From contig JAPFBL010000167.1 of NCBI GenBank assembly GCA_026182355.1, forward strand, positions 1 to 64,000: a stretch of 64,000 nucleotides of DNA, in the 5' to 3' direction. The notes below the pieces were generated by a model. It was not told where the DNA came from and did no database searches. It was given only the letters and a program-made list of their open reading frames with translations. Made by a program: the position numbers and the translations under genes. How positions within the stretch are numbered: position 1 is the stretch's first letter; each line of letters begins with the position of its first letter. The DNA comes from Hermatobates lingyangjiaoensis (Eukaryota; Arthropoda; Insecta; Hemiptera; Hermatobatidae). Positions 1 to 10,207 of the stretch are shown one piece after another.

Positions 1-80
1 GTTTTGTTTAATTAAATTATATATATATATATATATAATATATAGTGTATATTGGCAGCAGATTTTCTTGTAAACATATT

Positions 81-203
81 TTATTAAAGTAGACGGCAGC
101 TTCCGCATTTACGACTTTTTTGCTCGTAAAAAAAACTAGTAAAAAAACTAGAGAAAACGAGCAAAAAAGTCGTAAATGCGGAAGCTGCCGTCTACTTTAA
201 TAA
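81..203. repeat. Foldback with PLE terminal peptide
   Basis: Two 47-bp arms (81-127 and 157-203) are perfect reverse complements around an A-rich centre. The right arm read forward, and the left arm on the minus strand, encode VVNAEAAVYFN. The same peptide ends the short PLE-type ORFs at 21351 and 28700, so this is an inverted pair of PLE termini. TA-rich tracts lie on both sides. Confidence 0.75.
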
Positions 204-249
204 TATATATATTATATATAATATATATAATATATATATTTATATATCT

Positions 250-420
250 TCACTTAATTAAACGAAACACGATCCAAACTGGACACAATACTAGTTCAAA
301 ATTCAAGAAGAGTAACACACAGAGTAAGGAAACACACTTACAGACTCAAATTTTCGGGTAATCCGTCTTCAGGAGAAAAGAGAAAGGGAGACCAAGCACG
401 TTGTAGACGCAATGCAAAAC
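250..420 (-). repeat. PLE terminal repeat, family A (single arm)
   Basis: Matches 21520-21665, 22100-22215 (inverted) and 43430-43610. On the minus strand it holds the ribozyme-like core (CTGAAGA, hairpin, GAAAATTTGAG) at about 343-373. It begins in TA-rich DNA like the other copies. Confidence 0.6.
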
Positions 421-799
421 CTTCGACTAGACTTTAAAGATATATTATATATATAAAGTGACAGAGAAGAAAAAGATAAAGAGATTACCGTTAAAGAGAT
501 AACCATTCTTAATGGTAACTATATTTGGATTCGTACACTATGTTAATTCCTTTGGTGAAGATCTCGTATTGTCGATCAAAGCGGGATTTTATTCGTATAA
601 ATTACTTTAATATGTGTAGTTACTTTGTTATTAACGTTTTTTTTATTTTATGTTGTTTTTTATCATTTTTTTATGTGTAATTCCAATAGGTTCTTTAATA
701 ATTTGTCTGGTTTGTTCGGACTAAAGGTATTTTCGGCCCATAGCTTTTACTATATCAGGTATTATCGTTATATATCCCTACTCTAAATACACTTGAGTT

Positions 800-1061
800 G
801 ACTTATGGATGCTCCGTCTGGTTTAGAGCTGCACCAACGAACAAGGTGTGTATCCAGATTGTTCAAAATAAGTGTGCCCGCCTTATAGCCAGGGCTCCTT
901 GGTACGCCCGTAATGTTGATATTCACCATGACTTGAAAATGGAATGCATAGATAGTTACATCACTCGACTTACTACCAATGAAGACAACAAACTATCTAC
1001 TCATCCAAACCTCCTGATACAAACTCTAAATCCTGCCACCAACCTTCCTCAACCTCACTGA
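800..1061 (+). pseudogene. LINE ORF2 C-terminus (reverse transcriptase tail), truncated
   Basis: The frame has the typical C-terminal block of jockey-superfamily ORF2: TYGCSVWF, then IQ.VQNK..RL, APWY.RN.DIH.DL and D.YI.RL. It resembles the end of the LINE ORF2 at 34156-36564 (TYGSSAWFEA, VQNRATRI, APRYVRN). The RT catalytic core is absent, so the copy is dead on arrival. The stop at 1059-1061 appears to be the natural ORF end. Confidence 0.8.
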
Positions 1062-1320
1062 ACAATTACTTCATCCACTGACTATCTGACTACTTTTCCA
1101 ACTGATGACTAAAAACTTTGAAAACCATGACCTCAACAAGACCACATGACCGCGAATAAGACATCTTTACTGCAAAGACGAACTTATATCTGACATGAAT
1201 TACTGACATTACAAGTTATAGTAGCACAGTAAGCAAGCAGTAGAAGGCCTCTGGTCTGGAACTGCTAGTTACGACGTGCACTATAGTGCGCGGATATATT
1301 CGTTGGTCGTTGGTCGTTGG
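800..1320 (+). mobile_element. 5'-truncated LINE insertion with TSD
   Basis: The 521-bp insert is flanked by the 11-bp direct repeat ACACTTGAGTT (789-799 and 1321-1331), the signature of target-primed reverse transcription. It holds the end of ORF2, a 3' UTR shared with 12172-12430, and a 3' tail of three TCGTTGG units (1300-1320) in place of poly(A). Confidence 0.85.
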
Positions 1321-1745
1321 ACACTTGAGTTAAGCAAAATTTAAGCAATTAGGCAAATGACTCCAAATATAAACTCATTAAGGTGGCATAATATTTCTCT
1401 CAGGAGTCAGCTTCAAAGATGTAGCTTTTTAGTAAACCCTCAGTTCAAAAAAAAAAAAAAAAAAGAAGAAGTTACTCGGAGAGCCCTCTAATTTGACGTT
1501 ACTTTGTATGCCTTCTATACTAACAATTAATTTGAGTGGTTTTTATATCATTAAATATAGTTACTCAAAACACTTAGCTAAAAGGTAATATTGGTATTTA
1601 TTAACTTTTATTTTATAAAAAAAGTTACAGCATGCTTTAATATTATGTTTATTCTAATAAATATTTCACAGCCATTTTTTTTTATCATCTTTATTTACAA
1701 ATATACAGCTACGCATATTATACGTAACAGGCATATGTAGTAATA

Positions 1746-2078
1746 GTTTACACAATGACATCGATGCACATGAGCAAAGAATGGAACCCACTGGTTCAAC
1801 TTCTCGCTCTGTTTTTTTTTTTTAAAGTATATTATTGTAATAGTAGATCCCTGGGCCATTTTCTCTTGAGTCGTCTTGGTGGGTTCTGGGAAGGTGAGGA
1901 GGAAGCAAGGATTCGTACAAATGGATTTGGGTGAGAGGAAAGGTTGTTGTGAAATGACTTATAACGATCAGAGGCAAGGTTTTGGATGAATGGATTTTTT
2001 TAGGTCTTTATGAAGGTTGTAGTTTTTGACATAATACGGAGCATTTGTGATAGTGCGGAGGATTTTACAGTCATTTAA
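1746..2078 (-). pseudogene. LINE ORF2 C-terminus and 3' UTR, truncated
   Basis: The minus strand reads KILRTITNAPYYVKNYNLHKDL, interrupted by frameshifts and a stop, then RRLKRKWPRDLL near 1850-1880. The same features, in the same order, lie on the plus strand at 22522-22881. The 3' UTR motif around 'gttgaaccagtgggttccat' (minus strand, about 1780-1800) also matches 22912-22935, so both are the same LINE family. Confidence 0.75.
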
Positions 2079-2079
2079 A

Positions 2080-3000
2080 AAAAAAAAACTTTTTTTTCCA
2101 AAATTTGATTCCTATACGGTCTATTTATAACCTCAAAGCCTGTCAACACAATTGTCATCTTCTTAGTTATTATCTTCCTACAATTTCAGTTACAGTATTT
2201 ACGTCTAACTCTGTACTGAGTGCAATGCATTGCATTACGTTTAGTATTTACCTTTCTTATAAATTCAACAGGGTTTATGAATACAGTTGATTCCCTTTTG
2301 TCGTTTAAAAAACAATTACTTTCAGTCAGTGAGTGTATCGCAAACTCTTTCACAGTCCAGATTTTGCAAGCTAAAACTTTTACTCAAGCACTTAATTCGT
2401 CTAAAAGCTTATATTTGTCTCTTAAAAGTTTCATTTTATCCTAGTTACAAATTAAACTGTTAGCAAAATAAAGTATTCTTATATTTATACATTTATTACT
2501 TTACTATAAATGAAGAATAGTGATCGTGAAAAAATACGATTTCAAGATTTTAACGAAATTACATGTATTGAGGTCCCAAAAGTGGTTTTATGAAGTTTTT
2601 TCGATGATCTCTCTATGCGTGTGGGTGGGTGCATGATTCAAAGTTTGTGGACGCGCTATATTCCAGAATCTTTGATGGATCCATTTGATATTTTAACCAA
2701 AAATAGGCCTCATAGTGTTGATGTCCAGTATAAATTAGGTAATTATGGATGAAGGGAAAGTCACTTTTTTTGCCAAAACCTGTTTATAGTAAAAATATTT
2801 TTTTTCCTAAACTATTAATTCTAGAATCTTAAAATATAGCATTATCTTTGGGACTACAAAAGCAATCAACGAAAAGTATATTCAAATTTTTAAAACTACT
2901 GCAATTTTTTATTTCAATAAAATGTAAAAATTTTGACTTATAATTCTTTCTGAAAGATTGTGAGAGCGACAGATACAAACCATATTATTTGACGGCTCAA
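2080..3000. other. AT-rich intergenic DNA, no feature recognised
   Basis: A/T homopolymers and two short overlapping open frames (2105-2290, 2220-2444) without recognisable motifs or strand-specific coding bias. Probably non-coding. Confidence 0.5.
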
Positions 3001-3044
3001 AATGATACTATATCTAAAAAAAGAACATTATGTGGAGGATGATT

Positions 3045-3400
3045 TTAATATAGTGTTTCCTAATCGTAATAACGTAGGCAATATGTTAACAAAAAACTCT
3101 CCAAGGAACTGGAGTCCGGTGGTATTTATAAAATTACGTGCAAAAATTGCCAAATACTTTGTATTGGTCATACTGTTAAATCTTTAAAGACACATGTAAA
3201 ACAACACTTATACAATGTAAGTAAACAAAAAGCAGTAGCACCTTATTCTTGCATATAAATAGTAAAAATCACCATATTGATTGGACCGGAGATAATTTAT
3301 TCCTATGAATAATCGATGTTGTTAAGAAATATTATATAATCCTCTCTGATTAAATTTAATAGATCAAATATTATAAACATTAGTAACTGACTTTTCAAGC
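3045..3400 (+). pseudogene. PLE GIY-YIG endonuclease relic
   Basis: Across frame breaks the plus strand encodes GGIYKITCKNCQ, then CIGHT.KSLK.HVKQH and later a H-x-I-D-like tail. This is the GIY...YIG order with the upstream CxxC of Penelope-type endonucleases, which nick target DNA for retrotransposition. At least two frameshifts break it. A family B terminus with its ribozyme-like core follows at 3626-3668, the order expected for a PLE 3' end. Confidence 0.6.
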
Positions 3401-3625
3401 TTGATTCTTTCTTGACGAGGGGAACAGCCTCATTGAAGAGGATTGACAGCTAGCGGATAGTTTTTACTTTTTTTCTTATTCTACTCCTTTGTTTACCCTA
3501 AAATCCCTCTCTGGACTTTTGTCCTTTCCTGCACCTTACACCCTTTTAAAATACCTGTCTTCTCTTCCATTCATTTCATACCTTCACCATGATGTTTCTG
3601 CATCTTGTTTTTCAGTTGGGTTTTT

Positions 3626-3668
3626 GAGTCTGACGAAGACCGCTTGTTGTGGTTGAAAGAAAAATAAC
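3626..3668 (+). ncRNA. Degenerate hammerhead-like core, family B
   Basis: CTGACGA at 3630-3636, one spacer base, hairpin with loop CTTGTTG, then GAAA. The helix III and distal stem I segments are mutated compared with 4008-4050. Confidence 0.4.
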
Positions 3669-3828
3669 GTTAAGTGTTTATTCAAACTAGAGTTGTTGTT
3701 GAAATCCACAGACTATTTTTCTTTGTAAAATAGTTTCTTAAGTAATATTAGTTTTTCTGTTTCAAATTTATACTTCTGGCTATGAAAAAGGTTTTAAATA
3801 AAGATTTTTAAAACCTATTCCAATTTAA

Positions 3829-4110
3829 TATTGTGGTTTGATCATTGATTGTTATTTCACGGGTTTATGTGAAATCTTGTTATCGTTATATATATACTCG
3901 TCAATGATCAAACCACAATAAGAAATGGGAAAACAAGACTAAGATCTTTCAACCGTAACAAGCGGTCTTCGTCAGAGTCAAAAACCCAACTGATCAGTTG
4001 GGTTTTTGACTCTGACGAAGACCGCTTGTTACGGTTGAAAGATCTTAGTCTTGTTTTCCCATTTCTTATTGTGGTTTGATCATTGATTGTTGTTTCACGT
4101 GTTTATGTGA
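3829..4110. repeat. Family B foldback with perfect 186-bp palindrome
   Basis: 3901-3993 and 3994-4086 appear to be exact reverse complements with no spacer, centred on TGATCA. The outer ends repeat TGATTGTTATTTCACG-TTTATGTGAAATC and run into (TA)n on both sides. Both arms carry the hammerhead-like core. Other family B copies lie at 5611, 6852, 9830, 16983, 25255, 28047, 28288, 42242, 43333 and 55484. Confidence 0.9.
4008..4050 (+). ncRNA. Hammerhead-like ribozyme core, family B
   Basis: Layout: stem I GACT (4008-4011), CTGACGA (4012-4018), one unpaired A, stem II GACCG-CTTGTTA-CGGTT, GAAA (4037-4040), palindromic helix III AGATCT (4040-4045), T at 4046, then AGTC (4047-4050) pairing with GACT. 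Predicted cleavage is after 4046. Minimal hammerheads with tiny palindromic helix III are known in PLEs. The base between CTGACGA and stem II is non-canonical, so activity is unproven. The mirror copy on the minus strand is at 3937-3979. Confidence 0.6.
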
Positions 4111-4191
4111 AATCATTTTATATATACTCGTATATATATATATATATATATATATACAAAATTGTCACAATAACACGTGATATAAATATTC

Positions 4192-4654
4192 AGGTAACTC
4201 ACCTCAAATGAATGAAGATAGTCGCTCTGAGGCCTTGTTTTCACGTCGTCAGAGAGCAAGTGAATACAAGTTGTAGGCAGGTTATGAATTTTGATTTAAA
4301 GTTGGATTAAGATTGGCATCATTGACAGTATTTTTCCCTATTACAGTTGAAATAGTTTTGAATTGTTTAACGATTCCTTCAATTAGAAATTCATCTAATT
4401 TAAAAAGTTAGATTTATAATCTAACCTATCTTATTTAATCTTTTTAAATTAGATTAATTTCTAATTGAAGAAATCGTTAAACAATTCAAAACTATTTTGA
4501 CTGTAATAGGGAAAAATACTGTCAATTATGCCAATCTTAATCCAACTTTAAATCAAAATCCATAACCTGCCTACAACTTGTATTCACTTGCTCTCTGACG
4601 ACGTGAAAACGAAAGGCCTCAGAGAGACTATCTTCATTCATTTGTGGTAAGTTA

Positions 4655-4656
<2 letters not shown>
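4192..4656. repeat. Foldback with ~215-bp arms
   Basis: 4192-4407 and 4437-4656 are near-identical reverse complements around an AT-rich centre. The right arm contains CTGACGACGTGAAAACGAAAGG, a short-stem version of the hammerhead-like core. The element is bracketed by (TA)n. Confidence 0.85.
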
Positions 4657-4718
<62 letters not shown>

Positions 4719-4738
4719 TATTTATATATATATATATG
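4657..4738. repeat. (TA)n microsatellite
   Basis: About 80 bp of nearly pure TA abutting the foldback at 4192-4656. Confidence 0.95.
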
Positions 4739-4739
4739 G

Positions 4740-5578
4740 ATAAAAGTATCGATTGTGAAATAGAAACAAAATTAATGTTTATCAGGACTCAGTCTGTGGT
4801 GCTTTCAGTGTGTTTGTCTGGGGGGTGTTTGTTTTGTATTATGATTCAAAAAGTACGCGTTTAATACCTGAAATCATGACGGATATAATTATATGTACAA
4901 TGATTTTATTGTTATAAGGACCTATTTCTTTTACAAATTGTTTTCAGTATTATTGAATTGACACGTCCAACACATTTAAGAGCCTAGTTAACATTAGGGC
5001 ATTTGTGTGCTTTTGCTTAAAGACAATAGTCAAAGTGTTCTATTATGAATCGATTTATCTATAGTGACTGATGAAGATAACAAAGGCTTCAGTGGTGCCT
5101 CTGTGGAGTAGCAAGAGAGATTCAGGAAGAGAGGAGAACATTATGCTCTAATGGAAAGGGGACAAAAGTACAATAGCACTGACAGACCCTTTGTCCCTAG
5201 CCTATTCTCCATGCCCTTCACGTACGCCCATACTCACACCTAAAGTAACATAATTGTTGCCTTTAATTAATTTTTCTCATACCATTATTTTTTTTTATAC
5301 GTTATGAATCTCTCTTTAACAATGATTCGGGTATATTTTGACAGAAATGTCATTATTCCTTCAAAGCTCTTCCGTATAAAGCACGTTTATTTATGAAAAA
5401 ACACAAAAAAAACCAAATTATCCCTTACCAAACACTCTTTTATTTAATGCTGTTGAGATGTCATTCCAAAATAACAATGGTAATTGAATTATGAATAAGT
5501 TAACTCATCATCATTAATTTGTAATTATGGTATTATTTTTAGTGCAAATAAACTAAAAAAAAGCGTTGTTTTGAAAAA

Positions 5579-5580
<2 letters not shown>
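4740..5580. other. Intergenic DNA, no feature recognised
   Basis: AT-rich sequence with a less AT-rich patch near 5080-5240. No convincing ORF, repeat partner or RNA motif was seen. Confidence 0.45.
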
Positions 5581-5610
<30 letters not shown>

Positions 5611-5614
<4 letters not shown>

Positions 5615-5790
5615 ATTTCACATAAACACGTGAAATAACAATCAATGATCAAACCACAATAAGAAATGGGAAAACAAGACTAAGATCTCTAAAAACCCAA
5701 CTGAGTTGGGTTTTTGACTCTGACGAAGACCGCTTGTTACGGTTGAAAGATCTTAGTCTTGTTTTCCCATTTCTTATTGTGTGTGGTTTG

Positions 5791-5869
<79 letters not shown>

Positions 5870-5882
5870 CGTGTGTGTGTGT
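5611..5882. repeat. Family B foldback with shortened left arm, then (TA)n(GT)n
   Basis: The left arm jumps from TAAGATCTC directly to AAAAACCCAACT and so lacks the core kept in the right arm (about 5716-5758). (TA)n and (GT)n tracts follow at 5793-5882. Confidence 0.8.
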
Positions 5883-6009
5883 TTAAAAACTTAATGTCAA
5901 TATCATGCTTAGTCACAATTTTATAAAAAGGTAATTGAACATGATATTAGCATTGTGTTTTTAAATACATGTTTGCAGGAAAGATTGCTACCAACTTTCA
6001 TTAATATAT

Positions 6010-6266
6010 ATAGAAAGAAAGAAACAGAGAAATTAGAAGCACACACTTACAGTGTCTAATTTTTGGTTTGAACCGTCTTCAGGAAAGCAAGACAGGGAAA
6101 CCAAGTGCACTGGTTCAGAGATAGTTGGAGACCAGTCTCTGAACTTCTGAGACCAACCGTCTCTGAACCAGCGCGCTTGGTTTCCCACTCTTATCTTACC
6201 TGAAGAAGGTTCAAACCGAAAATTAGATACTGTAAGTGTGTGCTTTTAATTTCTCTATGTTTCTTT
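6010..6266. repeat. Foldback with ~120-bp imperfect arms
   Basis: 6010-6132 and 6146-6266 are diverged reverse complements. The right arm has CTGAAGA (6200-6206), one base, GGT-TCAA-ACC and GAAAATTA, again the hammerhead-like order. The inner part holds further small inverted repeats (AGTCTCTGAAC). Confidence 0.8.
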
Positions 6267-6394
6267 CTGTACATTGAACTATATTTGTCCGTTTCGGATT
6301 GTATTTGAAAAATTATATATTTGTATTTTTATTTGTAAAATGGATTTGAAAGAAGTAAATCTATATTTTTTAAGCTTTTATTGAAATTTTATTT

Positions 6395-6832
6395 AAGTTT
6401 CCACATGCCCTCCATCATTAGCAATACAAAGGGTAATACGATTTTGCAGTTCACGAAAAACATTTGCCAATTGACTTATAGTAATGCCTGAAATCACATT
6501 AGTTATTCTAGCTTTCAAATCTTCTAATGAACTAGGTTTGGTTGCATACACAATTGTTTTCACATGTCCCCATAAAAAAAAAATCTAATGGAGTCAAATC
6601 TGGCGAACGTGGAGACCAATGAAATGGTCCACCCCTTCTGACAAAAAAAAAGAAAATATTTTTTACTTATCTAAAAATTGTTACGAATTTTGTGGTGAAA
6701 AATTATTCAATAACTATACTTAAAACTAGATACATGAAACTTTATAACATTTTTTTACAGATTATTTCTATCGCAAATATAAATAAAGTTATAAATTTTT
6801 TAAAGTGCACACGGACTTTATGGACACCCTAT
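6395..6832 (-). mobile_element. Tc1/mariner-superfamily relic with one terminus
   Basis: The minus strand at about 6395-6645 encodes RGGPFHWSPRSPDLTPLDF then FLWGHVKT, the last catalytic block (SPDLTPLDFFLWG) of a Tc1/mariner-type transposase, and the C-terminal ...RI.LCIANDGGHVE. GGGTGTCCATAAAGTCCGTG (minus strand, ending at about 6832 next to TA) looks like the terminal repeat. The rest of the transposase and the other terminus were not found. A frameshift near 6455 confirms decay. Confidence 0.7.
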
Positions 6833-6851
6833 ATATATATATATATATATA

Positions 6852-7045
6852 TGATCAAACCACAATAAGAAATAGGAAAACAAGACTAAGATCTTTCAAC
6901 CGTAACAAGCGGTCTTCGTCAGAGTCAAAAACCCAACCTGACGAAGACCGCTTGTTACGGTTGAAAGATCTTAGTCTTGTTTTCCCATTTCTTATTATGG
7001 TTTGATCATTGATTGTTATTTCACGTGTTTATGTGAAATCTTTAT
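6852..7045. repeat. Family B foldback
   Basis: Arms 6852-6936 and 6937-7019 meet at AACCCAACCTGACGAAG. The junction has lost the inner bases of one arm. Outer tail TTTCACGTGTTTATGTGAAA, with (TA)n on both sides. Confidence 0.85.
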
Positions 7046-7079
7046 ATATATATATATATATATATATACTGTTTCGTTG

Positions 7080-7225
7080 GAAATACGATCCAAAACGGAC
7101 AAATATAGTTCAATATAGAAAAAGAAACATAGAGAAATCAAAAGAATACACTTACCTAGTAAGGTAAGTTACTTAGTAAGTGTGTTCTTTTGATTTCTCT
7201 ATGTTTCTTTTTCTATACTGAAATA
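7080..7225. repeat. Short foldback
   Basis: Arms at about 7111-7156 and 7177-7222 (AGAAACATAGAGAAATCAAA and its complement), between TA tracts. The left flank CGTTGGAAATACGATCC-AAACGGACA resembles family A and the 6010 element. Confidence 0.7.
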
Positions 7226-7254
7226 TATATATATATATATATATATATAGAAGT

Positions 7255-7400
7255 GTGTTCACTAATTAGGGTTCGGACAACTTTCTAGGATAAAAAGTCA
7301 AATTCTCGTTACCGACGTTTTGGTTTTATTTAAAACCTTTTTCATAGGCAGAAGTAAGAATTTTTTAACTAAGAAAATGAAATTGACATTATTTAAAGGA
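7255..7400 (-). repeat. PLE terminal repeat, family C (single arm)
   Basis: On the minus strand: GCCTATGAAAAAGG-TTTT..AAAACC-AAAACGTCGG, shared with 9515-9620, 27340-27445, 28890-29090 and 43870-43975. It keeps the hairpin and a GAAACGTT-like end but has TATGAAA in place of CTGANGA, a degenerate or variant core. Confidence 0.6.
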
Positions 7401-7559
7401 ACAACAATGTTAACCGGACAAAACCTTCGACTAAACTGTCTAGGCATAATACATTGAAGTGTGCCTCTAAAAGCGATTGAAGTGTGACACATTTCTCTTC
7501 GTCCTCTGACTAAGAACGACCAGTTAATTAAAAGATCGGAAGATCTTGATTCCATTTAT

Positions 7560-9050
7560 TTCAAAACTTCTTTCTGACGTTTTAGGCAATCATTTTTATT
7601 CTATTTTTTTTTATTACATATACTCTTACATATTAGATTTCAATTATACACCATCATATAATCATCAAGGGTATAGATTTGAGTAAAATTTTTAGCAAAT
7701 TCAATAAAAAAAAAATACTTCAAAAATTAATTTTAGAATTCATCCAAAAGGGGAGACAATCAAAGAGAAAGCAAATAAAATAAAAATCAGATATGAAGTA
7801 ATTAAAATATAATTTGACCCCATCTAATAGAAGAAATATTTTTATATGATTAACGAATTCATATTATTAAAACCCTATTCATCTTATACTCTTCTACCCA
7901 AATTCTTTTAATAAATTCTTAACAATAATTCTTTAGATAACATTTTTATTTTACAAGTAAACAGACTTTTCTACAGAAATATCTTTAGTTTTTTTTTTTT
8001 TTTTTTTTTTAGAATAAGCTTAATTATCCAGATTCCCTTGAGATAAAATAAATTTACTAAATTACTTTAGATATTTTCATCAATAAATGTAAATGAAATA
8101 AGGAAAAAAATTTCATCTAAAAATATTATTCATTATTAAACAGAAAATTATTTTATATTTTTTGTGAAAGGTGTATTCAAAAAAATTACGATTAAACTTG
8201 ATAAACATTCTTAATCAATGCACCAAAATCTATTTAGTATTATAAAGTAAATTTATATTTTATAATAATTTATATATATTTTTTGGTTAGTTTACTATAG
8301 AAACTCCCTCTTAGTAACTACCCTTGTTTATTCATTTCATTATACTTTCAAGCGAATAATCTGCAACGTAAAAGCTTCAAAATGCAATTCCTGCTTTCAA
8401 AAGATTTTTTTTTCTTTAGTAATTAATTTTAGCATATTAAAATTTTAATCCGACACAATATTAAATTCTTAATTTCCTCTAACCTTTTCTCTTTATTTTA
8501 TTATTAATTTGTTGGTAAAGGAAATTATTTTTTTTATATATATATTTTTTCTTTATAATATAAAATATACATTTTTTTTTATTAATCTATCAATTAAATA
8601 GTATACTTGTTGACATTTTTAACTGTATGTAAACAATATTGTGAACAGATGTTCATAAAATTAATAGAGCTTCCTGTAATGAACATTTTTTTAGAATATG
8701 TAAACTCAGAAATTCTGTTATACATAGAATATTCTGACAATACTGTTAATATTATATTATTATAAATAATTGTCATATACAGTGAATCATACAGTGTCAT
8801 ACAATGAATAGATGTCCGCCAGACCGATTTTGAACGTTTTGCATCTCCAAGTAGAACAGATAAATACCTATAAACAAGTAGTGACAATATATTAAATACA
8901 AACATATACTAGCATTACATGACTGATGGTATTTATATCCATGATCCTTGGACAATTATCAATCCATGTAAATAACATGGACGCAACATGCAAAACATAT
9001 TGTTGTTTCGCAATAGGTCGAATATGTATTATATATAGAGCATCTAGATC
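7560..9050. other. AT-rich intergenic DNA
   Basis: About 1.5 kb of very AT-rich sequence with homopolymers (T run at 7990-8010). A 103-codon open frame on the minus strand (8594-8905) has no recognisable motif and low-complexity composition. Not annotated as a gene. Confidence 0.5.
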
Positions 9051-9054
9051 GCAG

Positions 9055-9200
9055 ATTTTTAAAGTTCAAAGATGGGTCTCTTGAGAATATTGGTCGAAAG
9101 GAATTCCACTCATGTTTATATGCCCATAAACAGAAGCGTATAAACAGGAGTGTAATTTTTTTAGACCCAAAGCTTCAAGAAACCCATCTTTGAACTTTAT
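9055..9200. repeat. Small inverted repeat
   Basis: TTAAAGTTCAAAGATGGGT at about 9058 is repeated inverted at about 9182-9200, giving a ~145-bp stem-loop with 20-25-bp arms and TA-rich flanks. Confidence 0.6.
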
Positions 9201-9267
9201 ATATATAAATATATACTAAATTCTAATGTAGTGCAATCAGTTATTATGTGGTATTTACTCATTGTAG

Positions 9268-9490
9268 GGTAAAAATCTAATGAAATGGTCTCCACATATA
9301 AAACTTTTAATGATATAAACAACGCGTTTCGAACACGTAGTGTTCTTCCTCAGGCATTAACTAAGAGTCTTATTCAGAGGCACTCATCCTTAGTTAATGC
9401 CTGAGGAAGAACACTACGTGTTCGAAACGCGTTGTTTATATCATTAAAAGTTTTATATGTGGGGACCATTTCATTAGATTTTTACCCTAC
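9268..9490. repeat. Foldback with ~100-bp arms and hammerhead-like core
   Basis: 9268-9366 and 9388-9490 are near-perfect reverse complements. The right arm has CTGAGGA (9401-9407), one base, GAACAC-TAC-GTGTTC, GAAA and the palindrome ACGCGT. The core is shared in sequence with family E (19687, 45655, 48394), but the flanking sequence differs. Confidence 0.85.
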
Positions 9491-9509
9491 AATAAAACTA
9501 AAGTTTATC

Positions 9510-9920
9510 AGCATTCGGTAAATTCTTCAGGTTCAAATTAAACTCTCATTGCCAACGTTTTTAGTTTTTATTTAAAACCTTTTTCATAGGCAGGAGTATA
9601 AAATTTTGAAACAGAAAAATTAAGTATTACATAATAATGATTTTTCATTTTTAACAAAACAAAAAAGATAACTTTTGTTAAAAAGATTTTTTTAACAGAC
9701 AACAAAAATATAGTCTGTGAATTTTAATTTAATAACAACTGTCTAGTTTAAAAGAAGATGTGACACTGAACTGAACCTTTCAAGAACATTCAACCATGAT
9801 TAGCGGTCATCGTCAAAGTCAAATCTCAATGAGATTCTGGTTAGATTTGACTCTGACGAAGACCGCTTGCTACGGTTGAAAGATCTTAGTCTTGTTTTCC
9901 CATTTCTTATTGTGGTCATA
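9510..9920. repeat. Family C and family B half elements
   Basis: 9515-9620 matches family C (GCCAACGTTTTTAGTTTTTA and AAAACCTTTTTCATAGGCAG). 9780-9915 is a diverged family B inverted pair (GGTCATCGTCAAAGTCAAAT versus GACTCTGACGAAGACCGCTT) ending in TA repeats. Confidence 0.65.
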
Positions 9921-10207
9921 TATATATATTCTTCCGTACGGCATTTTGTCTCATATACATATCTTAGGCGTTGCAGTAGCTTACCTAAGTTAGTGTTAAC
10001 TTAGTAGCTGCAGTGTGCGTGAAACCCCGGTGTGTTGACGATTGCTCAACCGCCAAGAGTGAGCGTTGGCAAATAAGGAAGTGAATCTATGAATCAATGT
10101 AGATTTCAGTAAATAATAAAAATATCCAACACCCATTTCTAATACTAGACAGACTCTAAGAATTGATCTTTCCTTCACTAATAAATACGTTAAAAAAAAA
10201 TGAAGTT

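Larger units (their letters stand above)
729..1365 (+). mobile_element. tRNA-derived SINE, body fragment split by a LINE
   Basis: 729-799 and 1321-1365 are consecutive pieces of the SINE body also present at 50437 (shared ATCCCTACTCTAAATACAC and ACTTGAGTTA-CAAAATTTA). The LINE at 800-1320 separates them. The tRNA-like head is missing. Confidence 0.6.

Noticed and set aside
3901..4086. Foldbacks as inverted-read assembly artefacts
   Set aside because: Many independent families show them with different centres, diverged arms (6010-6266, 16720-16945) and one-sided deletions, which artefacts would not give. A check of the exact palindromes is still proposed.
8594..8905. 103-codon minus-strand frame
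   Set aside because: No motif, no homologous copy in the window, AT-driven composition.
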